NCBI RefSeq assembly: GCF_003425685.1
Contig: NZ_QJKM01000005.1
Location: 1-64,000 of the forward strand
Source of the DNA: Rhizobium terrae
GTDB lineage: Bacteria; Pseudomonadota; Alphaproteobacteria; Rhizobiales; Rhizobiaceae
DNA: 64,000 bases
Direction: 5' to 3'
Position 1 is the stretch's first letter, and each line of letters starts with the position of its first letter. The translations under genes were made by a program, and so were the position numbers. Positions 46,937 to 56,207 of the stretch are shown here, piece by piece. The notes under the pieces were generated by a model, which was given only the letters and a program-made list of their open reading frames with translations, made no database searches and was not told where the DNA came from.

Positions 46937-48451
46937 ATGCGTGCAGTTTTTGTGCTGTTCGACTCGTTGAACAGACTGGCTTTGGGTTGTTATGGCGGAA
47001 CTGCGGTTCCGACCCCGAATTTCGATCGGTTCGCGGCCCGGGCGCTTACTTTCGACAATCATTATGTCGGCAGCCTTCCGTGCATGCCGGCGCGGCGCGA
47101 TCTTCACACGGGCCGGCTGAACTTCATGCATCGGTCCTGGGGGCCGTTGGAGCCGTTCGACAATTCCATGCCGGAGCTTCTGAAGAAGGGTGGTGTCTAT
47201 ACCCATCTGCTGACCGACCATTTCCACTATTTCGAGGACGGTGGCGCGACATACCATTCCCGCTATTCGACATGGGATTTCGTCCGTGGTCAGGAATACG
47301 ACACCTGGAAGGCGCTGGTGCAGCCGCCGCTGGACCGGTTCCGCAAGGAATATTCGGACAAGCACTATAACGGGCCGAACCAGGCAAACCGCCTGCAGCA
47401 CCAGATCAACCGGGAATTCATCAGGGAAGAAAAGGACTTTCCGGCCGTTCAGTGTTTCGACCGTGCTTTCGAGTTCCTCGACAACAACCGCGGCGCCGAC
47501 AACTGGATGCTGCATCTCGAATGCTTCGATCCGCACGAGCCCTTCTATGCGCCGCGGCGTTTCCGCGAGGGCCTCAAGACGAATTATGACGGCCCGATCA
47601 TCGACTGGCCGAAATACGCTCCCGTTTCGGAAAGCGACGACGAAGTAGCCGAGATCCGCGCCAACTATGCAGCGCTTGTCGCCATGTGCGACGAATATTT
47701 CGGTAAGCTTCTGGACTATTTCGACGCGTATAATCTGTGGGACGATACCTGCCTGATCCTCACGACCGACCACGGTTATCTTCTGTCCGAGCATGACTGG
47801 TGGGCGAAGAACGTGATGCCCTATTACGAGGAAATCTCGCACATCCCGCTCATCGTGCATCACCCGGACCTCGGCGCGCGCAAGGGCACCCGCACCGATG
47901 TGGTGACGCAGACGCCGGACCTGATGCCGACGATCCTCAAGCTCTTCGGCCAGGATATCCCGGCGGAAGTGCAGGGCACCTCGGTTCTCGAACTAGCCGA
48001 ACAGGAAGGCCGGGAGAGATCGGTCATCTTCGGGATGTTCGGCGGTGCGATCGGCGTGACGGACGGACGGCATACCTGCTTTCTCTATCCGCCGGATCTC
48101 GATGACGAAGACCTCAGGGAATACACCCTGATGCCGACGCATCTGCACCATTTCTTCGCGCTGAACGAGCTGAAGACGGCGGAGCTTCACCCGCCGATGG
48201 ATTTCACCAAGGGCCTGCCGGTGCTGAGCATCCGGGCGCTGAACGACGCCCGCCGCCCGCCCGGCGGCGACCGCACCCATTTCAAGAGCTTCAGGACGGC
48301 GCTCTACGACAATGTCGCAGACCCGTACCAGCAGAACCCGCTCGATGCACCGGATCTGGTAGAGCGCTTCAAGGGCGCCATATCGGACATCCTCCGACAG
48401 CATTCCGCAACGCCGGAATTCTTCGACTGGATGGGTCTGGAACATCCGTAG
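46937..48451 (+). CDS. Cysteine-type sulfatase, paralogue 2
   Basis: A 504-aa cytoplasmic sulfatase. LPCMPARRDLHTG with formylglycine Cys49; FVLFDSLNRLALGCYGG and LTTDHGYLLSEHDWWAK supply metal ligands; HLECFDPHEPFYAPRRF conserved. The start at 46937 has GGAGGATC upstream; the earlier ATG in frame would cross the operator. First gene of the run that continues through transporter, mutarotase-like protein, formylglycine enzyme and third sulfatase. Substrate unknown. Confidence 0.9.
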   Translation: MRAVFVLFDSLNRLALGCYGGTAVPTPNFDRFAARALTFDNHYVGSLPCMPARRDLHTGRLNFMHRSWGPLEPFDNSMPELLKKGGVYTHLLTDHFHYFEDGGATYHSRYSTWDFVRGQEYDTWKALVQPPLDRFRKEYSDKHYNGPNQANRLQHQINREFIREEKDFPAVQCFDRAFEFLDNNRGADNWMLHLECFDPHEPFYAPRRFREGLKTNYDGPIIDWPKYAPVSESDDEVAEIRANYAALVAMCDEYFGKLLDYFDAYNLWDDTCLILTTDHGYLLSEHDWWAKNVMPYYEEISHIPLIVHHPDLGARKGTRTDVVTQTPDLMPTILKLFGQDIPAEVQGTSVLELAEQEGRERSVIFGMFGGAIGVTDGRHTCFLYPPDLDDEDLREYTLMPTHLHHFFALNELKTAELHPPMDFTKGLPVLSIRALNDARRPPGGDRTHFKSFRTALYDNVADPYQQNPLDAPDLVERFKGAISDILRQHSATPEFFDWMGLEHP

Positions 48452-48481
48452 GCGAGATTCAATTCAGGGAGGAGAACCGAA

Positions 48482-49825
48482 ATGTCCGAAAAGAAAACTG
48501 GCAGATATACGAGAAGGACGCTGGGCAAGCTGATGGCCGGCCTTTCCGTCGCGGCATGCCTCACGGCGCCGGCCTTTGCGCAGGATGCGGGAACGATCAG
48601 GATCCTGATCAGCCAGTCGCCCTGGCTGAACTCGTTCGTGGCGCTGGTCGACCAGTACCAGAAGGACACGGGCACCAAGTTCCAGCTGGACGTGACGCCG
48701 TTCGGCGGCATGGTCGACAAGATGCGCAACTCGGTGCGCGCCCAGCAGGGCTCCTACGATATCATCAACATCAACGCTCAGGGCCTTGCGGAAATGTATG
48801 CCGGCGGCTTCCTGAAGCCGCTGAAGCAGATCGACGCCAGCTTCACGCTGCCGGACGGCGTGCTGGATTTCGGCGGCTCGGCCTACTGGAACGCCACCAA
48901 GAACAGCTTCGATCCCAAGGGAGAGCTTCTGGGCGTTCCGACCAACGGCAACGTGCTCGTGCTCTACTATCGCAGCGATCTCTACAAGCATGCCGGGCTC
49001 AAGGTGCCCAAGACCTGGGACGAGCTAATGGCGAACGCCAAGAAGCTGCACAATCCGCCCAAGACATATGGTTTCGTCTCGCGCGGAACGCGTGAATCGG
49101 TCCTCTTCGATTTCTCGCCGGTGCTCTTCAGCCATGGCGGAAGCTTCTTCGCCGATCCGGAAAACGGAGATTTCTCGGTCACGCTCAACAGTCCGCAGGG
49201 GCTGCAGGCGCTGGAAACCTTCATCAAGCTCAACAAGGAAGTCGGTTCCGGCAATGCCGGTGCGCTCGAGCAGGCCGAACTGATCCAGCTCCTCTCCACC
49301 GGCAAGGCAGCCCAGGGCACGGCTGTCATCGCCGCAGTCGCCGATCTTCAGGACCCGAACAAGTCGATCGTCACCGACACGATCGAGACAGCGCTTCTGC
49401 CGGCAGGTCCCGGCGGCAAGCATGCCTCGGTCGCCGGCCACTGGATGGCTGGCATCCCGAAGAACGTGCCGGACGCCAACCAGAAGGCGGCGCTGAAATT
49501 CCTGAAATGGTTCCTCCAGAAGGATACGCAGGTTGCCTATACGCAGGCCGGCGGCATTCCGATCCGAAAGGACCTGAGCGACACCAGGCTCGCGGGCGAC
49601 CCGGCCTATCGCTTTATCAAGGCGTTTTCCGAAAATGCGGATGTCGCCAAGATGAACACGCCCCTCAAGGAAGGCGTGCGCATGAAGGAAGTCATCTCGC
49701 TTTATCTCAACCGGGCGCTCATCGGCGAGATCTCTCCCAAGGATGCCCTGAACGGAGCGGCAACCGAGGTGAACCAGATTTTGACCGCGGCCGGCTACAA
49801 GCTCACTCCTCCCAAAATGCTGTGA
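48482..49825 (+). CDS. ABC transporter sugar-binding protein (CUT1) of the sulfatase operon
   Basis: A 447-aa periplasmic binding protein. The signal sequence has YTRRTLGKLMAGLSVAACLT, a twin-arginine-like pair, ending APAFA. Domain features: IRILISQSPWLNSFVALVDQ, YDIININAQGLAEMYAGGFL, LGVPTNGNVLVLYYRSDLYK and VAGHWMAGIPKNVPDAN. GGGAGGAG precedes the ATG. It would capture the sulfated substrate, since the sulfatases are cytoplasmic. Confidence 0.9.
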   Translation: MSEKKTGRYTRRTLGKLMAGLSVAACLTAPAFAQDAGTIRILISQSPWLNSFVALVDQYQKDTGTKFQLDVTPFGGMVDKMRNSVRAQQGSYDIININAQGLAEMYAGGFLKPLKQIDASFTLPDGVLDFGGSAYWNATKNSFDPKGELLGVPTNGNVLVLYYRSDLYKHAGLKVPKTWDELMANAKKLHNPPKTYGFVSRGTRESVLFDFSPVLFSHGGSFFADPENGDFSVTLNSPQGLQALETFIKLNKEVGSGNAGALEQAELIQLLSTGKAAQGTAVIAAVADLQDPNKSIVTDTIETALLPAGPGGKHASVAGHWMAGIPKNVPDANQKAALKFLKWFLQKDTQVAYTQAGGIPIRKDLSDTRLAGDPAYRFIKAFSENADVAKMNTPLKEGVRMKEVISLYLNRALIGEISPKDALNGAATEVNQILTAAGYKLTPPKML

Positions 49826-49831
49826 GCCGCA

Positions 49832-49861
49832 GGGTGTCCGGGATAAAAGCCCCGGACACCC
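49832..49861 (+). repeat. Perfect 11-bp inverted repeat after the binding-protein gene
   Basis: GGGTGTCCGGG pairs with CCCGGACACCC around an 8-base A-rich loop, 6 bases past the binding-protein stop and 24 bases before the permease ATG. No U-run follows. A likely mRNA stabiliser or partial terminator. Confidence 0.85.
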
Positions 49862-49884
49862 CATTCATGGAGTAGTCTCTCACA

Positions 49885-50808
49885 ATGGCGATACGTCCCA
49901 TAGACGCGGCGAGAATCGAACGCGCTAATTTCTGGTGGAGGGTCGGTTCCCTTGCTCCCGCCATCATCGTCCTGGCTCTTCTGTCGATCTGGCCGGTCTT
50001 CAATCTGGGCTATCTGAGCCTTTCGGACGTCAAATGGGTATCCGGCTCTGCCGTCGTCGATTTCGTCGGCCTGCGGAATTTCCATGAACTCTTCACTGGC
50101 GAGGCGGTTTATTGGGCCGGTGTCAGGAACACGATCGTCTTTGCGATCTGCGCCGTGACGCTGCAGATGATCTTCGGCTTCACCATGGCGCTCGCCGTGC
50201 GTCGGGCCTCGAAGATCGGCCGCAGCGTGCTGACGGCGATCTTTCTGCTGCCGATCGTCATTCCGCCGATCGTCATCGGCGCGATGTGGCGCCTACTGCT
50301 CGGCCGTGATTTCGGCATCGTCAACGCGCTGCTGAGCTTCCTCAGCCTGCCGGAAGTGGACTGGCTCGGCGATCCGCGGTTCGCGCTGATATCCGTCGTC
50401 ATCGTCGACGTCTGGCACTGGACGCCGTTCGTTTTCCTGCTGACGCTGGCGGGACTGGAGTCCCTCGATCAGGAAGTGTTCGAGGCCGCCAAGCTGGACG
50501 TCAAGAACCGCTGGCAGGAGCTGCGCTATATAACGATCCCGCTGATGATGCCGACCATCCTCATCACGCTGGCCTTCCGCATGATCCTCTCCTTCAAGGT
50601 CTTCGACGAGGTCTTCCTGCTGACGGGCGGCGGTCCCGGCACGGCGACCGAAGTCATCAACTTCTCGATCAACCGCGTCTTCTTCGCCCAGGACCGGGTC
50701 GGCATGGGATCGGCGATGTCGCTCCTGACGATCTTCGGGGTCGCCGTGCTGATCGTGCTCGCAAACACCGTCGTCCGCCGCCGTCGCAAGCAGAGGGAAA
50801 CCGCATGA
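49885..50808 (+). CDS. ABC transporter permease (MalF type) of the sulfatase operon
   Basis: A 307-aa six-helix permease. The first helix is GSLAPAIIVLALLSIWPVFN; TAIFLLPIVIPPIVIGAMWR and the coupling loop EAAKLDVKNRWQELRYITIP are typical. It ends in a basic tail (RRRRKQRE). Stop overlaps the next ATG. Confidence 0.9.
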   Translation: MAIRPIDAARIERANFWWRVGSLAPAIIVLALLSIWPVFNLGYLSLSDVKWVSGSAVVDFVGLRNFHELFTGEAVYWAGVRNTIVFAICAVTLQMIFGFTMALAVRRASKIGRSVLTAIFLLPIVIPPIVIGAMWRLLLGRDFGIVNALLSFLSLPEVDWLGDPRFALISVVIVDVWHWTPFVFLLTLAGLESLDQEVFEAAKLDVKNRWQELRYITIPLMMPTILITLAFRMILSFKVFDEVFLLTGGGPGTATEVINFSINRVFFAQDRVGMGSAMSLLTIFGVAVLIVLANTVVRRRRKQRETA

Positions 50809-51635
50809 AAGCCAAGACAAGCCTCAGCGGCATCGGCGGAAACCTCATCGCCTGGGGTTACGCCCTAATCATCCTCGGCCCGATGATATGGATCCTGTCC
50901 AACTCGTTCAAGCGGCAGATCGACATCCTGATGGGCACGACCATCGCGCCCTTCACGCTGGTCAACTACCAGCTGATCATCAATTCCCGTCAGTCGCACT
51001 TCCTCTGGAATCTCTGGAACAGTGCGGTCGTCTCGGTCATCTCGACGCTGGTGGTGCTGGTCATCGCGACGCTCGCGGCCTTTACCGTCGCCCGGCTGGA
51101 GCCGCCGCGGTGGGTGACCTTCATCCTGCTCGGCTGGGCGTTGGTGTTCCACATGCTGCCGACGCTGACCTTCGTCGGCTCCTGGTATGTGATGTTCACG
51201 CAGGCCGGATTGCACGGCACCTATACGGCGCTGATCCTTGCGCAGGTCGTGCAGGGATTGCCGATGGCGCTCTTCCTGATGATCGGCTTCGTCATGAATA
51301 TCCCGAGAGAGCTGGTGCAGGCGGCAAGGCTCGACGGCTGTACCTATGCACAGGTCTTCCGCCACCTGATCTTCCCTCTGTCGCTTGGCGGCATGGCGGC
51401 GGCAGGGGCGCTCTCCTTCATCTCCGCCTGGAGCGATTTTGCGATCGCACTCAACCTCTCCAACAAGGATACGATGACCGCCCCGGTCGCGATCGCGACC
51501 TTCGCCCAGGAACACCAGATCCTCTACGGGCAGATGGCGGCCGCATCCATGCTTTCGATGATCCCGGCCTTGGCCTTCATCATGTTCGGGCAGCGTTTCG
51601 TCGTGCGCGGCTTGCTTGCCGGCGCGGTCAAATAG
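50805..51635 (+). CDS. ABC transporter permease (MalG type) of the sulfatase operon
   Basis: A 276-aa six-helix permease. IAWGYALIILGPMIWILSNS is the first span; the coupling loop is QAARLDGCTYAQVFRHLIFP and it ends RFVVRGLLAGAVK. ATGA overlap with the preceding permease. Together they form the channel. Confidence 0.9.
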   Translation: MKAKTSLSGIGGNLIAWGYALIILGPMIWILSNSFKRQIDILMGTTIAPFTLVNYQLIINSRQSHFLWNLWNSAVVSVISTLVVLVIATLAAFTVARLEPPRWVTFILLGWALVFHMLPTLTFVGSWYVMFTQAGLHGTYTALILAQVVQGLPMALFLMIGFVMNIPRELVQAARLDGCTYAQVFRHLIFPLSLGGMAAAGALSFISAWSDFAIALNLSNKDTMTAPVAIATFAQEHQILYGQMAAASMLSMIPALAFIMFGQRFVVRGLLAGAVK

Positions 51636-51643
51636 GAAAATCC

Positions 51644-52753
51644 ATGGCACACTTGCAACTTCAGAAAGTCGGCAAATCCTACGGCGCGGTCGAGGTCATT
51701 CCCGGCATAGATTTCGAGATCAACTCCGGCGAATTCCTTGTCCTGGTCGGACCATCCGGCAGCGGGAAATCGACCCTCCTCAAGATGATTGCCGGACTGG
51801 AGGAAACCACGTCCGGCAAGATCCTCGTCGATGGCGAGGATATCACCCATCTCGATCCGTCCGCCCGCGACCTTGCCATGGTGTTCCAGTCCTATGCGCT
51901 TTATCCGCATATGACCGTTAAGGACAACATGTCTTTTGCACTCAGGATGCGTGGCGAAGATCCCTCGGAAATCGATCGACGCGTCAAGGATGCGGTGGTC
52001 ATGCTTGATCTTGGCGGGCTGGAAAACCGCAAGCCCGGCCAGCTTTCCGGCGGCCAGCGCCAACGCGTCGCCATGGGGCGCTGCGTCGTGCGTAATCCCA
52101 AGCTCTTCCTGTTCGACGAACCGCTTTCCAACCTTGACGCCAAGCTCCGCGCCCAGACCCGCATCGAAATTCGGCGCCTGCACGAGCGGCTGAACGCGAC
52201 CTCGATCTTCGTCACTCACGACCAGGTGGAGGCGATGACCATGGCAGATCGCATCGCGCTCCTGAAGGATGGCAAGCTGCAGCAGATCGGCTCGCCGCAG
52301 GACCTTTATCTCCGGCCGAAAAACACCTTCGTCGCCACCTTCATTGGCACGCCTGAAATGAACTTGCTGCCTGGCCAGGTCGAGATGATCGACGGCGGAC
52401 TCTGGCTTGATGGCAGCAACGGCCTGCATTTGCCTCTCTCTCCAGAGCGCCAGTCAAAGCTCGCCAATGCAATGAAGCCCGGCGTGGCGGTGAAGGTCGG
52501 CATCCGGCCGGAGCATTTTGAGATGGTTCCTGCCGGCACCAAGGGGGCGATGGAGGTCAGGGTCAATGTGGTGGAGTGGCTGGGCCACGAGATCTTCATC
52601 TTCGGCCAGGCCTCTTTCGGTCCGATCGGTGTCCGCGTTCCGGAAGGCATGGCGACGGCACCAGCGGCAAACGACGTCCTGTATATCCGGCCGATCTCCG
52701 ATCGCTGGCATGTATTCGATGCCGCCAGCGGCGACAATCTTCTGGTCGAATGA
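51644..52753 (+). CDS. ABC transporter ATP-binding protein (MalK/UgpC type) of the sulfatase operon
   Basis: A 369-aa ATPase. Walker A VGPSGSGKSTLLKMIAG, signature LSGGQRQRVAMGRCVV, Walker B LFLFDEPLSNLDAK, H-loop VTHDQVEAMTMADRI, then the TOBE domain with VGIRPEHFEMVP. Begins 8 bases after the permease stop. The large open frame that runs into it from upstream is an artefact; the ATG at 51644 is clear. Confidence 0.93.
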   Translation: MAHLQLQKVGKSYGAVEVIPGIDFEINSGEFLVLVGPSGSGKSTLLKMIAGLEETTSGKILVDGEDITHLDPSARDLAMVFQSYALYPHMTVKDNMSFALRMRGEDPSEIDRRVKDAVVMLDLGGLENRKPGQLSGGQRQRVAMGRCVVRNPKLFLFDEPLSNLDAKLRAQTRIEIRRLHERLNATSIFVTHDQVEAMTMADRIALLKDGKLQQIGSPQDLYLRPKNTFVATFIGTPEMNLLPGQVEMIDGGLWLDGSNGLHLPLSPERQSKLANAMKPGVAVKVGIRPEHFEMVPAGTKGAMEVRVNVVEWLGHEIFIFGQASFGPIGVRVPEGMATAPAANDVLYIRPISDRWHVFDAASGDNLLVE

Positions 52754-52784
52754 CCGTTCGCCGATAGTTGTACGAGGTGATGAA

Positions 52785-53735
52785 ATGGTGATGTTGTTCG
52801 GCCAAGCCTTCACAAAGCAGGAACTCGGTCGGGTCTTTCCCGATCTCATGCACGTGGCGGGCTTCAAGAAGCTGACGGTCGACGACGGCACGGGCCGCGG
52901 CATGCGGCTTCTGCAGATCGATAGCGGAGGCGGGCTGCGCATCGATCTTCTGCCGGATCGCTGCTGCGATATCGGTCAGGTATGGTGCGACAACATTCCC
53001 TTCGGCTGGATCAGCCCGATGGGCACGCCTATGCCTCACGCAATCGGCGAGAACAATGCGCTTTCCGGCCTGATGGCGACCTGCGGCTTCGACCACATCC
53101 GCCAGCCGGAAACCGATGAAGGCCGCAGTTTTCCCCTTCATGGCAACATGATGCACCTGCCGGGCAAGATCATTGCGACCGATACAGTCTGGGATGGCGA
53201 CGAATGCCTCTTTCGGGTCAAGGCGGAAGTGACTCAATTCAGCCTGAACCACGGGGCAATCCGGCTGCAGCGGCATATCTACGTGCCGTTGGGGGGGCGC
53301 TCGCTGGTCGTATCCGATCGCGCGACGGTGCTGTCCGGCAATCTGCCGGTCATGGCGATGTACCACATCAACCTCGGCTTCCCGGCCGCCACGTTTACCA
53401 GCAAGGTGTGCCTCAACGGCGAGGATATCTCACGTGATTGTCTGGCCGAGAACAATATCAAGGTCCGCCCGTCCGGTGCCGCCGTCTCGGAAGTTGAACT
53501 TTCGGCGCGAACAGCTGGCGGCGCGCGTTTCCGGCTCAAATACGACGGGCGGAAATTGCCTTTCCTGCAAACCTTGCGCAATGCCGATGAAGGTATAAAC
53601 GTGTTCTGCATCGAACCTGCGACCCATGACCGCCTGCCGCGAAAGGAGTTGCGCGAGACGGGAGCCCTGGTGCCGACACCCCGCGGCGGCTCGCACATGT
53701 TCCACCTCGAAATGCTTTTCGACAGCGGCAGGTAG
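52785..53735 (+). CDS. DUF4432 family protein (aldose 1-epimerase-like fold)
   Basis: A 316-aa protein related to galactose mutarotases. RGMRLLQIDSGGGLRIDLLP and DRCCDIGQVWCDNIPFGWIS, then MATCGFDHIRQPETDEGRSF, PLHGNMMHLPGKII and MYHINLGFPA are conserved in the family. It probably binds or anomerises a sugar released by the sulfatases; the reaction is not established. The start is ATG 52785, with the next in-frame ATG 2 codons on. 31 bases after the ATPase gene. Confidence 0.82.
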   Translation: MVMLFGQAFTKQELGRVFPDLMHVAGFKKLTVDDGTGRGMRLLQIDSGGGLRIDLLPDRCCDIGQVWCDNIPFGWISPMGTPMPHAIGENNALSGLMATCGFDHIRQPETDEGRSFPLHGNMMHLPGKIIATDTVWDGDECLFRVKAEVTQFSLNHGAIRLQRHIYVPLGGRSLVVSDRATVLSGNLPVMAMYHINLGFPAATFTSKVCLNGEDISRDCLAENNIKVRPSGAAVSEVELSARTAGGARFRLKYDGRKLPFLQTLRNADEGINVFCIEPATHDRLPRKELRETGALVPTPRGGSHMFHLEMLFDSGR

Positions 53736-53783
53736 TTCCCCTGAAAGTACGGTTTGTCGAATGAGAAATTTCGGGAAGATACA

Positions 53784-54737
53784 ATGAGCGGATGCTGTTC
53801 GGCAGTCAGCCGGAACAATGGAAATGAAGGATCGGGGAAGGCTCCGAAGATTTCGTCGCGCGGCAAGGCCGGGGAGGTCGTCGCCGTCAAGGGTGGCGAG
53901 ACGTTTGTCGGAACACACGAAGCGATCCTGACCGTCGATGGAGAGGGGCCTGAGCGCAAGGTCACGGTCGGCGACTTTTTTCTTGAAGCCGAAACGGTGA
54001 CGGTTGCGCGTTTCGCCGAGTTTGTCGTGGCGACGGGTTATGTCACCGAGGCGGAAAAATTCGGCTGCGCAGCGGTCTTCGCGGGCCTTTTGAACGACAA
54101 GGCTTTGATTGCCGACAATGTCAGGCAGACGCCCTGGTGGGCACGCGTCGATCAGGCTATCTGGAGCACGCCGGAAGGGCCGGGGAGTTCCATTGAAAAT
54201 CGCATGGACCACCCGGTGACGCAAGTCTCGTGGAACGACGCGGTGGCGTTCGCTGGCTGGGTCGGAGGCCGGCTCCCGACAGAGGCAGAATGGGAGCATG
54301 CCGCCCGCGGCGGCAATCGTCGCAGGCGCTACCCCTGGGGGAACGAAGAGCCGACTGACGACAAGATTTTCTGCAATATCTGGCAGGGCCGCTTTCCGCA
54401 TCAGAACACCCTGGCGGATGGCTTCTTTGGTACCTCGCCGGCGCGTGGCTTCGAGCCGACCGAAAATGGTTTCTACAATCTCTCCGGTAATGTCTGGGAA
54501 TGGACGAGCGACGCTTTCCGAATCCGCTCGCTGTCCCGCCAGGCGAAGCTACGCAATGAACAAGCCAAGAAGAATGCCGACAAGGTACTGAAAGGCGGGT
54601 CGTTTCTCTGCCACAAAAGCTATTGCTACCGTTACCGGATAGCCGCCCGCATGGGTCTGTCACCCGATAGCGCATCCAGCAATACCGGTTTCCGCATCGC
54701 CTACGATGTGATGCCGGGTGCAACACCGGGGATCTGA
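53784..54737 (+). CDS. Formylglycine-generating enzyme (sulfatase-modifying factor)
   Basis: A 317-aa copper oxygenase that converts the Cys of C-x-P-x-R in sulfatases to formylglycine. The catalytic pair is present in KGGSFLCHKSYCYRYRIAAR (Cys276 and Cys281), followed by the S-x-S-N-x-G-F-R end motif (SSNTGFRIAY). GGRLPTEAEWEHAARGG, NGFYNLSGNVWEWTSDAF and the ligand region WNDAVAFAGW are also canonical. N-terminal SGCC start as in bacterial FGEs. Unlike many SUMF1-domain proteins this has the full active site. It sits between the sulfatases and serves them. Confidence 0.93.
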   Translation: MSGCCSAVSRNNGNEGSGKAPKISSRGKAGEVVAVKGGETFVGTHEAILTVDGEGPERKVTVGDFFLEAETVTVARFAEFVVATGYVTEAEKFGCAAVFAGLLNDKALIADNVRQTPWWARVDQAIWSTPEGPGSSIENRMDHPVTQVSWNDAVAFAGWVGGRLPTEAEWEHAARGGNRRRRYPWGNEEPTDDKIFCNIWQGRFPHQNTLADGFFGTSPARGFEPTENGFYNLSGNVWEWTSDAFRIRSLSRQAKLRNEQAKKNADKVLKGGSFLCHKSYCYRYRIAARMGLSPDSASSNTGFRIAYDVMPGATPGI

Positions 54738-54767
54738 AGCCGTGAAGCATCGGAGAAAGCGAGAGTC

Positions 54768-56207
54768 ATGCGCCCGAACATCCTGATGCTTTTTCCTGAT
54801 CAATGGCGCGCCGACTGGCTCGGCGCGATCGGCGACCTCCCGCTCCGGACCCCGTATATCGACGCGCTCATCGCGAGAGGAATTTCTTTTGGCCGCGCCT
54901 GGACACCGAGCCCGCTTTGTGCGCCGGCACGATCCTGCTTCGCCACCGGCAAAGGGTATGGCCGAGCGCCGGTAGGCAACAATCTCATGGACAATCCGCC
55001 GACCACGCCGACGTTTTATGCGCGGCTGCGCGATGGCGGGTATCAGGTCGCCAATGCCGGCAAGTCGGACCTTTTGAAAGGCGCTCATAGCTGGGGTGTC
55101 GATGGTCGTCACAGGGTGAACGGTACCGACCAGCTTGCACAACTCGGCTTCAGCCACGGTTTCGACAGTGCCGGCAAGAAGGCCGCGGAAAAGGCTTATG
55201 CCGAAGGGTTTCCAGAACCCTATACCAATATGCTGAAACACCGCGGCCTGATTGACCGGTTCATGGCCGACTACGCGCATCGTTCCATTGGCAAGGAAAA
55301 GCGGCCGATGACGGACTGGATGGAAGGCCGCATCCAAAGGCCGCCGGATGCCTATGCCAATGTGGCGCCGCTCGACTTGCCGGACGATGCTTATAACGAC
55401 AATTTCGTCGGGCAGGCGGCTGACCGGATCATCCGCGATTTCGATCCGTCGAAGCCATGGTTCCTGATCGTCAATTTTCCCGGTCCGCACGAACCGATGG
55501 ACGTGACGGTCGACATGGCGGAACGCTGGAAGGACGTTACCTTTCCGCTTCCTTGTCTGCGCAACAACGACGATGCCGAACTGCAGCAGGATATCCGCCG
55601 TCGTTATGCCGCGATGCTGGAAAACATCGATCGATGGCTCGGCGTCTACATCGAGACGTTGCGAGAACTTGGCCAGTTGGACGAGACGCTGATCGTTTTC
55701 ACAAGCGACCATGGCGAGATGCTGGGGGACCGAAATCTGTGGAAGAAGCAGGTTCCGTACGAACCGTCGGTGCGCATCCCTCTGGTGCTCGCAGGGCCCG
55801 GAGTGTTGGCCCAGGGACATGTGCCTGACCTGCTTGGAAACCTCCTTGATTTGCCCGCAACTTTTCTTTCCTTGGCGGGTCTCACCGTCCCCAGCGATTA
55901 TGAAGGCTACGATCTGACCGGCATCATGAAGGGTACCGACTTGTTGGATGGCAGGGCGGTCACATCCGGATTGGGCGGCTGGCGGGCGATCACCGACGGG
56001 CGCTACAAGCTGCTCGTCGGATTCCGTACCGACATATTCCAGGAAAGCCTGCAATTCGGCACCCTGACCGCGGAGATTTTCGAGAGCGGCTCGCTTTTTG
56101 ATCTCGAAAACGATCCCCTGGAAACGGAAAACCTGTGGGACGAGGCAATCGAGATCCGGGGCCGCCTGCTGGCGAGCCTTCGCAGCGTGGTGAACCTCGC
56201 GGATTGA
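54768..56207 (+). CDS. Cysteine-type sulfatase / arylsulfatase-like enzyme, third copy
   Basis: A 479-aa cytoplasmic sulfatase, only distantly related to the other two. The activation motif is PLCAPARSCFATGK (Cys51). Metal ligands are in NILMLFPDQWRADWLG and VFTSDHGEMLGDRNLW. NFPGPHEPMDV is typical. The DQWRAD start resembles the arylsulfatase/phosphonate monoester hydrolase branch, so the leaving group may differ. 30 bases after the FGE gene; last gene of the operon. Confidence 0.9.
   Translation: MRPNILMLFPDQWRADWLGAIGDLPLRTPYIDALIARGISFGRAWTPSPLCAPARSCFATGKGYGRAPVGNNLMDNPPTTPTFYARLRDGGYQVANAGKSDLLKGAHSWGVDGRHRVNGTDQLAQLGFSHGFDSAGKKAAEKAYAEGFPEPYTNMLKHRGLIDRFMADYAHRSIGKEKRPMTDWMEGRIQRPPDAYANVAPLDLPDDAYNDNFVGQAADRIIRDFDPSKPWFLIVNFPGPHEPMDVTVDMAERWKDVTFPLPCLRNNDDAELQQDIRRRYAAMLENIDRWLGVYIETLRELGQLDETLIVFTSDHGEMLGDRNLWKKQVPYEPSVRIPLVLAGPGVLAQGHVPDLLGNLLDLPATFLSLAGLTVPSDYEGYDLTGIMKGTDLLDGRAVTSGLGGWRAITDGRYKLLVGFRTDIFQESLQFGTLTAEIFESGSLFDLENDPLETENLWDEAIEIRGRLLASLRSVVNLAD

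Noticed and set aside
50888..51643. Long upstream extension of the sulfatase-operon ATPase frame
   Set aside because: Runs through the permease gene in another frame; the clear ATG and MalK-like start are at 51644.
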